A program made the translations under genes and the position numbers. From positions 1-15,133 of the forward strand of contig JAYVPW010000174.1 of NCBI GenBank assembly GCA_043777315.1: a DNA stretch of 15,133 nucleotides, given 5' to 3'. Of this stretch, positions 8,507 to 15,033 are shown piece after piece. Position 1 is the first letter of the stretch. Each line of letters begins with the position of its first letter. The stretch is from CAIURC01 sp043777315. GTDB taxonomy: Bacteria; Verrucomicrobiota; Verrucomicrobiia; Chthoniobacterales; Chthoniobacteraceae. Below the pieces are notes generated by a model. That model was not told the DNA's origin, ran no database searches, and saw nothing but the letters and a program-made list of their open reading frames with translations.

Positions 8507-8651
8507 GGTAGCGCACTCGTCCCGAGTGCTGGTCGAGGCGTCCCGCCTCGACGGAGTTTCCGGCGACATAGCGGTGCGAGGCGAATGGCGCGGTTTTGAA
8601 AGTTCGTTTCGGCGGGACGCCGAAACCAGCACTCGGGACGAGTGCGCTACC
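8507..8651. repeat. Compound REP-like element with four hairpins and a 27-bp terminal inverted repeat
   Basis: The ends, 8507-8533 and 8625-8651, are perfect 27-base inverted repeats. Each end holds a hairpin with stem GCACTCG/CGAGTGC and a three-base loop (TCC on the left, GGA on the right, which is the same loop on the other strand). Inside each lies a second hairpin with a 9-bp stem: GTCGAGGCG/CGCCTCGAC at 8532-8552 and GTTTCGGCG/CGCCGAAAC at 8606-8626. The inner stems differ at three positions, but both strands changed together so pairing is kept. The central 8553-8605 is unstructured by eye. It sits between the phospholipase and dehydrogenase genes. The structure resembles BIME/REP elements moved by RAYT transposases; no such transposase is in the window. 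Confidence 0.85.
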
Positions 8652-8687
8652 GGGGAATCACAGACGCCGTTCGCACGACCTTCGCGA

Positions 8688-9722
8688 TCAGACCGCGTTG
8701 CGCGGTGCGCCGGCGACGAAAGACTCGATGTTTTCCAGCGTGACCTGCCGGAGCATGTTCACGGCTTCGATGCTGTTGAAGGCGACGTGCGGGGTGAAGA
8801 CGACGTTCGTCCGGGCGAGGAGCGCGTCGCCGAGGATCAGCTCCTGCACCTCGCGGAGGCGGTCCGCGTCGTGCGCCTCGCTCGCGAGCGCATCGGAGCG
8901 GAGATGCGCGACGATCGCGCCGCTGATGATGTCGGTCGCGCTTTTGCGCATGACGCGCTCGTCTTCCAAAACATCGAGCCCCGCGCCGCCGACCTGCCCG
9001 CTTTCGAGCGCATCGCGGAGTGCGCGGGTGTCGAGCAGCGCGCCGCGGGCCGTGTTGATGATGACCACGCCGCGACGGCATTTCGCGAGCGCGGCGGCGT
9101 CGATGATGTGAAAGGTCTCCGGCGTCAGGCTCGCGTGCAGCGAGATGATGTGAGCCCGCGCGAGCAGCTCGTCGAACGGCACGTATTTGAAATGCAGCTC
9201 CCTCGCGAGGTCCGGTCGCGCGGCGTGATCGGTCGCGATCACGTCCATCGAAAAGCCGTGCGCCAGCGCCGCCACGCGCTGCCCGATGCCGCCCATGCCG
9301 ATGATCCCGAGCGTCTTCCCGGCGAGGTCGAAGCCGCGCGTCGCCTCGTACGAAAAGCGCCCGCCTTTCGGCATCGTCATCACTTCGCGCAGCCGCCGCG
9401 AGAGCGCGAGGATCAGCGCGAAAGTATGCTCGGCGACCGTCGTCTCGCCGTGCTGCGGCACCGCGGAGACGGCGATCCCGCGCGCCCGGCACGCCGCAAG
9501 ATCGATGTGCTCGACCGAATGCGACCGCGCCGCGATCAGCTTCAGCCGCGGATGCGCCGACAGAAACGGCTCGTCCACTTTCGTATCGATGAAGACCGAA
9601 ATCGCCTCCGCGTCATCCCCCACCGAATCGAGATTCCCGACAAACCGCGTCTCGTGAGCGCCGAGCCTCGCGGAGAAAAACTCCTCGGTCGAGGGCTCGG
9701 CTTTGACGAAGTAGATATTCAC
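8688..9722 (-). CDS. D-isomer-specific 2-hydroxyacid dehydrogenase (D-lactate dehydrogenase-like)
   Basis: The 344-residue cytoplasmic enzyme should interconvert a 2-oxoacid and a D-2-hydroxyacid with NAD(H). The nucleotide fold shows GMGGIGQ at 142-148, and the acid at the end of the next strand (ATDH, Asp165) favours NAD over NADP. The catalytic set is present: Arg226 in NTARGALLD, Glu255 in GLDVLEDE and His312 in TPHVAFNS. SHSVEHIDL and HGETTVAEHTFALILALSRR match the family's substrate-side motifs, and the TPHxAFN form points to the D-lactate dehydrogenase branch. The 57-residue spacing from Glu to His is longer than usual and holds a charged helical insert (about 258-300). The start is GTG at 9722; an in-frame TAG lies 12 bases upstream, so no longer start exists. 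It shares strand with the phospholipase but is separated by 237 bases and a repeat, so it is probably a separate transcript. Confidence 0.88.
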   Translation of the reverse strand: MNIYFVKAEPSTEEFFSARLGAHETRFVGNLDSVGDDAEAISVFIDTKVDEPFLSAHPRLKLIAARSHSVEHIDLAACRARGIAVSAVPQHGETTVAEHTFALILALSRRLREVMTMPKGGRFSYEATRGFDLAGKTLGIIGMGGIGQRVAALAHGFSMDVIATDHAARPDLARELHFKYVPFDELLARAHIISLHASLTPETFHIIDAAALAKCRRGVVIINTARGALLDTRALRDALESGQVGGAGLDVLEDERVMRKSATDIISGAIVAHLRSDALASEAHDADRLREVQELILGDALLARTNVVFTPHVAFNSIEAVNMLRQVTLENIESFVAGAPRNAV

Positions 9723-9728
9723 GGATGG

Positions 9729-9734
9729 ATTCTA
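9729..9734 (-). promoter_or_regulatory. Candidate -10 element for the dehydrogenase gene (leaderless arrangement)
   Basis: On the minus strand TAGAAT (five of six to TATAAT) ends 6 bases before the GTG start at 9722, so the transcript would begin at about the start codon. No good -35 hexamer is seen 16-18 bases upstream, which lowers confidence. Confidence 0.25.
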
Positions 9735-9761
9735 GTGAACGGCGCGGGCGAGATTAGAGCC

Positions 9762-9891
9762 GTCATTCTGAGCGAAGTGAAGCGTAGCGGAACGCAGTCG
9801 AAGAACCTCTTACTTTTTCCCCCGAGACGCGAGCGGATGGGGGGAGAAGTAAGAGGTCCTTCGACTCCGCTAGCGCTGCGCTCAGGATGAC
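9762..9891. repeat. Inverted pair of GTCAT(T/C)CTGAGCG repeats
   Basis: The left arm (9762-9823) begins GTCATTCTGAGCG and runs through AGTCGAAG and CCTCTTACTT to a run of C. The right arm (9839-9891) is its imperfect reverse complement, starting at a run of G and ending CTCAGGATGAC. The arms could fold into a long imperfect hairpin with a loop near 9824-9838. This belongs to a class of dispersed intergenic repeats with CTGAGCG and TCGAAG cores seen in many GC-rich bacteria. It lies between the divergent dehydrogenase and pseudo-receiver genes. Confidence 0.8.
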
Positions 9892-9922
9892 CGGAAGGAA
9901 GGGCGCGTGCTAGTTTTCCGAA

Positions 9923-9973
9923 GTCATCCTGAGCGGAGCTTCGGCTTTGCGAAGCGTAGTCGAAGGGCCTGCC
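9923..9973 (+). repeat. Third copy of the GTCATCCTGAGCG repeat
   Basis: The segment starts GTCATCCTGAGCGGAG, contains GAAGCGTAGTCGAAGG and ends near GGCCTGCC. It has the same orientation as the left arm at 9762. An internal complementarity, GAGCTTCGGC/TTTGCGAAGC, may form a short hairpin. The remaining bases to 10040 hold no gene that I can recognise. Confidence 0.7.
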
Positions 9974-10041
9974 TGAGCAACCGGAACGGTCGCCCCTACC
10001 ATCATTCAAACTGAGCCACCATCCGCCTCCCGGCTTCGTCA

Positions 10042-10069
10042 TTGACTCGAAAAAGCGCGCCCCTAATTT
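10042..10069 (+). promoter_or_regulatory. Candidate sigma-70-type promoter for the pseudo-receiver gene
   Basis: TTGACT (10042-10047) and TAATTT (10064-10069) are separated by 16 bases and lie 30 bases before the ATG at 10100. The -35 matches five of six consensus bases. This is the only well-placed pair in the 377-base gap between the divergent genes. Confidence 0.45.
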
Positions 10070-10099
10070 CGGCGGCTTTCGGCGCAACTCCTCTCTGTC

Positions 10100-11293
10100 A
10101 TGTCTCAAAAAATTCTGGTGATCGACGACAGTCTGGCGACATCCAAGCTCACGGAAATGCTCGCGGCGCAGCATTTCGGCGCGGTCGATGTGCTGCTCGC
10201 GCAACGCGGCGTCGATGCGTTCGACCGGTTCAATATCGCGCAGCCGGACCTCATTTTACTCAACGACACTCTGCCGGACATGGGCGGCGACGCGGTCTGT
10301 CATCGCCTTCTCAACGACCCCGCGACCGCGCGCGTGCCGATCGTGGTGCTGTCGGGCAACGGGAGCGACGAGACGTTTTCGGAGCGGTTCAGCAATGTGG
10401 TGAAGGTGCTCGCGAAACCGGTGACGCCCGAGGCTCTGCTCGAGGCGATGACGACGGCGCTCGCGAAATCGAAGGCGCTCGCCAATTCCTCGCGGCGCCA
10501 GATTTTTCACGATCCGAGCCGCATCGTGTTCAGCGGACACACCGGATTTTTCTCGCTGCGTTCCGCGCTGCAAATGGCGCACGGCGACAAGCTCACGGGC
10601 GTGTTGCGCTTCTTTCTCGCGCGCCATCCGATCGAGATTTTTCTCAGCAAAGGCCGCTTCCTTTTCGCGACGACGCGCAACTTCCAACTCTACTGCCGCG
10701 ACTCCCCGGCGATCCTTTCGTCCACGAATCTCGGCACGCTGGTCGAGGCGCAGGCGACGCAAACCGCGACCGGCTGCCCGTGCTTTTTGTTCCTCTCGCA
10801 ACGCGGCGGATTCCCGCACGAGGACGTGATGCAGATCACCCGGGAGCACGGCCAGCGGGCGTTTTCCAATCTGTGGACGGCGGGGCGGGTGAACTTCGAG
10901 TTTGAGGAAATGAGCGAGTTTCCCGACTTCGCGAAAAGTTTCCCGCCGAGCAACGAAGACCCGGACAACTGGACGCTGGCGAGTCTGCGGCACGTCAAGT
11001 TCGACGGCCTGATGGCGAACCAGCGGCCCGACCCGAACGGTAGTCCGGCCTATTCGCGCAAAGGCTACGAACTGATCCAGCGGCTCAAGCTCAACGACGT
11101 GGAAGCGCGTTTCGCGACGGCCGTGAACGGGACGGAGTCGCTGCAAATCATCGCAAAAAGGATCGGCATTCCGCTGAACGATGCGCTGCTGATCGTGTTC
11201 CGTTTTCAGGCGCTCGACATCATCGATTACTGGAGTTCGAACGTCCTTTCGTTGCCCGGCGGGCCGATGAACGGCGGCGAGGAAGCGGCCTAA
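10100..11293 (+). CDS. Pseudo-receiver (CheY-like) plus DUF4388 domain protein
   Basis: The 397-residue cytoplasmic regulatory protein starts with a receiver domain (about 4-125). The acid pocket Asp9/Asp10 in VIDDS, Ser85 in VVLSGN and Lys106 in LAKPV are all present. The phospho-acceptor position, four residues before the conserved Pro in LILLNDTLP, is Asn55 instead of Asp. The domain is therefore unlikely to be phosphorylated in the normal way and may signal by binding or be locked in one state. A DUF4388 (PATAN-like) domain follows at about 145-235 (SLRSALQMAHGDKLTGVLRF through FLSKGRFLFAT). DUF4388 proteins are often linked to two-component, gliding or pilus-related signalling. The C-terminal third has a helical segment (ESLQIIAKRIGIPLNDALL) that could be a winged-helix-like region. 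No histidine kinase is nearby. It converges with the acyltransferase gene, with only 9 bases between their ends. Confidence 0.83.
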   Translation: MSQKILVIDDSLATSKLTEMLAAQHFGAVDVLLAQRGVDAFDRFNIAQPDLILLNDTLPDMGGDAVCHRLLNDPATARVPIVVLSGNGSDETFSERFSNVVKVLAKPVTPEALLEAMTTALAKSKALANSSRRQIFHDPSRIVFSGHTGFFSLRSALQMAHGDKLTGVLRFFLARHPIEIFLSKGRFLFATTRNFQLYCRDSPAILSSTNLGTLVEAQATQTATGCPCFLFLSQRGGFPHEDVMQITREHGQRAFSNLWTAGRVNFEFEEMSEFPDFAKSFPPSNEDPDNWTLASLRHVKFDGLMANQRPDPNGSPAYSRKGYELIQRLKLNDVEARFATAVNGTESLQIIAKRIGIPLNDALLIVFRFQALDIIDYWSSNVLSLPGGPMNGGEEAA

Positions 11294-11302
11294 TCGCCGA
11301 AG

Positions 11303-11992
11303 TCAAAAGCGGCGCATCCAGGCGTCGGACCCGTATTTTTCGACGGCCAACTCAGCGGCGTCCCGTAGTTCCTCCCCGGTGATTTCACGCTGATCGGCGC
11401 CAGCGCTAAACGCCGCGCGAAGCCTGTGGTGAAGCGCCCCCGCAGCCGACGCGAGTTGGATGCTCCCCTGATGCAGCATCGCGTATTTTGTCCGCCGCTG
11501 CGCCGCGCCGGCGATTTTTTCACCATCCGCGAGCACGTCGGATCGCGCCGCGTTTTCGAAGCAATGCTCCGAGATTTTAGGCGCCGCCGCGCCCGCGAGT
11601 TCGACGCCGCTGCCGCACAGGTCCGCGATGCATTTGTGGATGGCGCGATACGATTCCGCGGCCGTCATTCGAAACATCGCGGACGTGCGCGGGACGATCA
11701 GCGTGTAAGTCAGGTCGTCGCCGTGCGGCACGATTCCGCCGCCCGTCCAGCGCCGCACCAATTCGCGCTCAGGCCATGCCCGGGCGACGTCTTCATATTT
11801 CAAAAAATAGCCGAACGACACCGCCGGGCGTGCCCAGCGATAGACCCGCAAAATCGGCAAGGCAGCGTGCCGGAGCAGGACTTCATCGATCGCCATGTTC
11901 AGCGCCGCGCCGTGCGGCACGGGGTCGAGCACTTCGATAAGGTCCGGGAAAAGCACGGCGCGGACGCTGCACGAGCTTTCCGGCTCCGGCAA
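11303..11992 (-). CDS. Lipoate-protein ligase A / octanoyltransferase (LipM-like) family protein
   Basis: This 229-residue protein has a biotin/lipoate ligase-type catalytic domain and should move an octanoyl or lipoyl group onto the lysine of a carrier protein such as GcvH or a 2-oxoacid dehydrogenase E2. Seen motifs: NMAIDEVLL (32-40), RRWTGGG with a following His (80-90), GEKIAGAAQRR with Lys159, and HQGS (174-177). Cys144 in the HCFENA segment sits where LipM octanoyltransferases carry their acyl-thioester cysteine, which favours LipM over an ATP-dependent ligase. It lacks the C-terminal accessory domain of LplA and is shorter than typical LipM (about 280). The longest frame starts with TTG at 11992; GTG at 11956 (residue 13) would also fit the family N-terminus. 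It is divergent from parB with 41 bases between, so their control regions must overlap. Confidence 0.8.
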   Translation of the reverse strand: MPEPESSCSVRAVLFPDLIEVLDPVPHGAALNMAIDEVLLRHAALPILRVYRWARPAVSFGYFLKYEDVARAWPERELVRRWTGGGIVPHGDDLTYTLIVPRTSAMFRMTAAESYRAIHKCIADLCGSGVELAGAAAPKISEHCFENAARSDVLADGEKIAGAAQRRTKYAMLHQGSIQLASAAGALHHRLRAAFSAGADQREITGEELRDAAELAVEKYGSDAWMRRF

Positions 11993-12033
11993 TAATTGCC
12001 ATGCGGCGCGCGAGTGATACGGTCCCGACCTTT

Positions 12034-12951
12034 ATGGCTAAAGCTGCACTCGGCAAAGGACTCAGCGCCCTGATCAGCGCCCGGCCCGCCTCTCCGATCA
12101 TCTCGCCCACTCCGGTCGTCGAGCACGGGGAGCGCATCCAACTCATCGGCCTCGGAAAGATCGTGCCGACGCCGCTCCAGCCGCGGACGGTTTTTCGCGA
12201 CGAAAATCTTCAGGAGCTCGTCGATTCGATCAAACAGCACGGCGTCATCCAGCCGCTGATCGTGCGGAAACGCGGCGAGCAATTCGAGCTGATCGCCGGG
12301 GAAAGGCGGTGGCGCGCGTCGCAGCGTGCGGGTCTGCTGGAAGCGCCGGTCATCGTCCGCGAAGCCTCTGATCAAGAGGTTCTCGAGCTCGCGCTCATCG
12401 AAAATTTGCAGCGTGAAGATCTGAATCCGATCGAGGAAGCGCGAGCGTTTGCGCGGCTCGCCAAAGAGTTCGGACTGCGGCAGGAGGACATCGCGCAAAA
12501 GGTCGCCAAGAGCCGCGCCTCCATCGCGAACAGCATGCGGCTGCTCGACTTGCACGAGCAGGTGCAGAGCTGGCTCACGCAAGGCCGGGTCTCGGTCGGG
12601 CATGCCAAGGTGCTGCTCTCGATCAAGTCCACGGAAGATCAACTCCGCCTCGCGGATGAGATCATCCGGCGCGCGTTGACGGTTCGGGCCGCGGAAAAAC
12701 TGGTGGCCGATCACTTCACGCAGAATGGCGAAACCAAGCCGACGCGCGGCAGCATGACGGCCGGCAATCACGCGCCTGCGACTCTCGCCCCGGCGCTCCA
12801 GCACGTGCAAAATCGGCTCCAGCAGCACCTCGCCACGCACGTCTCCATGCATCACAACGAAAAGCGCGGACGGATCGACATCGAATATTACGGGACCGAC
12901 GACTTGAACCGCATCCTCGCCGTCCTCGGGCTCACGACTGAGGAAATCTGA
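12034..12951 (+). CDS. parB: Chromosome-partitioning protein ParB
   Basis: The 305-residue protein binds parS sites, loads onto DNA as a CTP-dependent clamp and works with ParA in origin segregation. The N-terminus carries the ParA-contacting type motif KAALGKGLSALI, followed by the ParB/Srx domain with LQPRTVF, GVIQPLIVR and the nucleotide-binding GERRWRA at about 89-95. Then come LIENLQREDLNPIEEA (121-136), a helix-turn-helix at about 148-169 (QEDIAQKVAKSRASIANS) and a C-terminal dimerisation region ending near LAVLGL. The ATG at 12034 is chosen over an in-frame ATG at 12001 because it puts MAKAALGKGLSALI at the terminus, as is usual for the family. parA normally lies just upstream, but here the upstream gene is the divergent acyltransferase, so parA is elsewhere. 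The stop codon abuts the next gene's start, which implies one transcript. Confidence 0.93.
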   Translation: MAKAALGKGLSALISARPASPIISPTPVVEHGERIQLIGLGKIVPTPLQPRTVFRDENLQELVDSIKQHGVIQPLIVRKRGEQFELIAGERRWRASQRAGLLEAPVIVREASDQEVLELALIENLQREDLNPIEEARAFARLAKEFGLRQEDIAQKVAKSRASIANSMRLLDLHEQVQSWLTQGRVSVGHAKVLLSIKSTEDQLRLADEIIRRALTVRAAEKLVADHFTQNGETKPTRGSMTAGNHAPATLAPALQHVQNRLQQHLATHVSMHHNEKRGRIDIEYYGTDDLNRILAVLGLTTEEI

Positions 12952-13995
12952 GTGAGGTTTCGACTGCGGGATCGCGATTTAGTCGGCGCGGCGGCGCTCC
13001 TCGTCCTCGTCGTCGCAGGCTGCAAACCCAGCTCGCCGCCGGTTGCGGCCACGCCAGTGGTGGAGGAAAACGCATCATCGCCGACGTCGGGCAAGACTGC
13101 GCAGAAAGTGGTGCAACCGCCGCCGAAACCGCGCGGCACAACCGCTCCGCCCGCGGAGATTTGGAATGAATTTTCGGGTGAGAAAGCATTTGCCGAGGTC
13201 AAAAAGCAGATCGATTGCGGGCCGCGACCCGCTGGCTCGGAAAATATCGAAAAGGCGCGGAGCCTGATTGCCACAAGCCTCGCGGCGTACGGCTGGGATT
13301 TGGAGCGCCAGACTTTCACCGACCAGACCCCGCGCGGGCCGATCAAATTCGTCAACCTGATCGCCCGCTTTTCCGCCACCACCGCACGGCCTGCGCCGGC
13401 AGATACGCAGCGCGCGATCGTCTGCTCGCACTACGACACGAAGCGCTTCAGCACGATTCAGTTCGTCGGTGCCAGCGACGGCGCGTCGAGCACCGGCGCG
13501 CTCGTCGAACTGGCGCGCGTCCTCGCGCTCGACCCCGCGCTTGCCTCGAAAATCGAACTCGTTTTCTTCGACGGCGAAGAGGCTTTCGTGCAATTCGACG
13601 AAAAGGACGGGCTCTACGGAAGCCGTTTTTACGCCCGCACGCTCCGGGAGACCGCCCGCGCCGAGCAGTTCAAATTCGCGATCCTGTGGGACATGATCGG
13701 CGACAAAGACCTCACGATCACCCTTTCGCCCGACTCCCCGCAGCCCCTCACGCAGCAAGTCCTCAGCGCCGCGGATGCGCTCGGCTTTCGCTCCTACTTT
13801 GCGTACTACGATCGCCCGATTTACGACGACCATGTGCCGCTGAATCAGGCGAAAATCCCGACGCTCGACCTCATCGATTTCGACTACCTGCCGTGGCACA
13901 CCGCCGACGACACGCTCGACAAACTGAGCCCCGACAGCCTTCAAAAAATCGGTGCCGTCACCCTGCGCCATCTCCAGCAAACGCTGCGGAAATAA
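12952..13995 (+). CDS. Lipoprotein, M28-like glutaminyl-peptide cyclotransferase family
   Basis: The 347-residue zinc enzyme is lipid-anchored: hydrophobic residues 11-23 lead to a lipobox VAGC with Cys24, followed by a Ser/Pro-rich linker to about residue 65. The catalytic domain follows the M28 fold with the glutaminyl cyclase layout. It has SHYDTK with His160, GASDGASSTG with zinc ligand Asp176, FFDGEE with general acid/base Glu209 and zinc ligand Glu210, LWDMIGDKD with Asp247, and DDHVPL before the last zinc ligand His316 in PWHTADD. There is one metal site's worth of ligands, as in animal-type glutaminyl cyclases, which convert N-terminal Gln of exported proteins to pyroglutamate. An aminopeptidase role cannot be excluded. 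The GTG start at 12952 follows the parB TGA with no gap, so translation is probably coupled. Confidence 0.85.
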   Translation: MRFRLRDRDLVGAAALLVLVVAGCKPSSPPVAATPVVEENASSPTSGKTAQKVVQPPPKPRGTTAPPAEIWNEFSGEKAFAEVKKQIDCGPRPAGSENIEKARSLIATSLAAYGWDLERQTFTDQTPRGPIKFVNLIARFSATTARPAPADTQRAIVCSHYDTKRFSTIQFVGASDGASSTGALVELARVLALDPALASKIELVFFDGEEAFVQFDEKDGLYGSRFYARTLRETARAEQFKFAILWDMIGDKDLTITLSPDSPQPLTQQVLSAADALGFRSYFAYYDRPIYDDHVPLNQAKIPTLDLIDFDYLPWHTADDTLDKLSPDSLQKIGAVTLRHLQQTLRK

Positions 13996-14030
13996 CCTCG
14001 CGGCGAGGCCTCCGAGGGGGAAAAAAGTGG

Positions 14031-14061
14031 TTGCCTGACTTCGACGCCTCAGCGATATACA
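14031..14061 (+). promoter_or_regulatory. Candidate promoter of tRNA-Asn
   Basis: TTGCCT (14031-14036) is followed by GATATACA around 14054-14061. Taking GATATA as the -10 gives a 17-base spacer; TATACA gives 19. The position about 25-30 bases before the tRNA is right for a short leader. The preceding 13996-14030 holds a small CCTCG/CGAGG stem but no T-run, so no terminator is called for the upstream gene. Confidence 0.35.
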
Positions 14062-14085
14062 CGCTCCCTTTTCCGCGGGGGAAAT

Positions 14086-14160
14086 TCCTGAGTAGCTCAG
14101 CGGTAGAGCAATCGACTGTTAATCGATCGGTCGTAGGTTCGATCCCTACCTCAGGAGCCA
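14086..14160 (+). tRNA. tRNA-Asn (anticodon GTT)
   Basis: A complete cloverleaf can be drawn: acceptor stem TCCTGAG/CTCAGGA, D stem GCTC/GAGC, anticodon stem ATCGA/TCGAT around loop CTGTTAA (anticodon GTT), a five-base variable loop CGGTC, T stem GTAGG/CCTAC with loop TTCGATC, discriminator G and an encoded CCA at 14158-14160. All stems pair without mismatch. The integrase gene downstream points away from it, so its 3' half is the likely chromosomal attachment site. Confidence 0.97.
14140..14160 (+). other. Putative attachment site (attL) in the tRNA-Asn 3' end
   Basis: Tyrosine integrases encoded next to a tRNA gene usually recombine at its T-loop or 3' end and rebuild the tRNA. The arrangement here (tRNA, 180-base spacer, integrase reading away) fits that. 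The exact core cannot be set because the other end of the element is outside the window. Confidence 0.4.
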
Positions 14161-14222
14161 TCTCCGTAAGTCTCTGATGTTCAGAGCTTGAACTCCTGCG
14201 GCAGGTCGGTTTGGGGGCCGAC

Positions 14223-14272
14223 TGCCAGCAGAATTGCCAGCAAATCGTTCGCGCGAACAGAATTCGCGCGAA
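14223..14272. promoter_or_regulatory. Direct repeats and paired palindromes between tRNA-Asn and the integrase
   Basis: TGCCAGCA occurs twice (14223-14230 and 14235-14242), 12 bases apart. Next come two palindromes, GTTCGCGCGAAC (14247-14258) and TTCGCGCGAA (14263-14272), with centres 15 bases apart. They could be arm-type integrase sites and an operator for a regulator or excisionase. The rest of 14161-14340 has no gene that I can support, although one reading frame is open through it. Confidence 0.4.
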
Positions 14273-14340
14273 CTGGCGCTTCCTCGGCACGTGCTCCCTC
14301 ACCGGTGCGGAGCGGCCTGTGGTCCACTCGACCTCAACCG

Positions 14341-15033
14341 ATGAAAAGCCGCTATCGTCTCTACTGCCGCCGTGGTGGCGCGTTCAATCTGCACGATTCG
14401 ACCACGGGAAAACAGGAGAGCCTGCGCACGCAAAACAAACGCGAAGCGAACGAAATTTTGGTCGCGAGGAATGCGGCCGCTCGCCAGCCGATGCTGAACC
14501 TGGCCCTCGCCAAGGCGTATCTCACCGCTCACGATCCGAAAATGCTCCGCCGGACTTGGAGCGATATTTTCGCAGAATTTGCGACGCATGGCCGGGATTC
14601 GTCGCGGGATAGAAGTTCCCGCGCCGCGGCGAGCCATTGCTTCGATCACATCCGGAACAAGCCGATTGCGGAAACCATCGCCGACGATTTCCTCCTCGTG
14701 TTGAAACGGGGCGGGTCGGCCGCGAACAATTATTTGCGCCGCTTCCACAATCTTGCCCTCGACCTCGGCTGGCTGCTCGCGCCCGTCCTGCTGAAGCGGG
14801 CGTGGCCTTCGGTGCAGCCGAAGCGGAAAAAACGCGCGATCACCCGCGCCGAGTATGACGCCATCATCGCGGCTGAGAAAAACGTCGAGCGCCGGAAATA
14901 CTATCAAACTGGGCTTGCTCCGCTTTTGTGGACACAGAGAACGGGGATATTTGTCGTTAGCCCGGATATTTCACACTTCGGTTGTCGGCGGCTGGCGTTG
15001 GTAAATTGGCGCATGGATCGGGCCGTTTGGTGA
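14341..15033 (+). pseudogene. Truncated tyrosine integrase (site-specific recombinase)
   Basis: From the ATG at 14341 the first 189 codons look like a phage-type integrase. Residues 1-45 form an arm-binding-type beta segment (YRLYCRRGGAFNLHDSTTGK, then SLRTQNKREANEI). A helical core-binding SAM-like domain covers about 70-150. The start of the catalytic domain follows (KKRAITRAEYDAII, then NVERRKYYQ). After Gln189 (about 14907) the family pattern stops; the frame continues for 42 unrelated codons to 15033. The catalytic Arg, His-x-x-Arg and Tyr are all absent, so the product cannot recombine DNA. The likely cause is an insertion or deletion near 14907. The frame is open back to 14188, but that extension crosses the repeat-bearing spacer and has no family resemblance. 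Confidence 0.75.

Noticed and set aside
8451..8516. GTG at 8516 as start of the phospholipase
   Set aside because: The codon lies in a hairpin of a mobile-type repeat, and a promoter-like element sits between it and the ATG at 8450.
8526..9890. Plus-strand 454-codon open frame opposite the dehydrogenase
   Set aside because: It is a shadow of the dehydrogenase gene, begins inside the four-hairpin repeat and ends inside the second repeat block.
12001..12951. A parS site near parB
   Set aside because: I looked for the TGTTTCACGTGAAACA-type palindrome around parB and in the intergenic gaps and saw none; a genome search is needed to place it.
13996..14030. Terminator after the glutaminyl-cyclase-like gene
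   Set aside because: The CCTCG/CGAGG stem is short and is followed by G and A runs, not a T-run on the plus strand.
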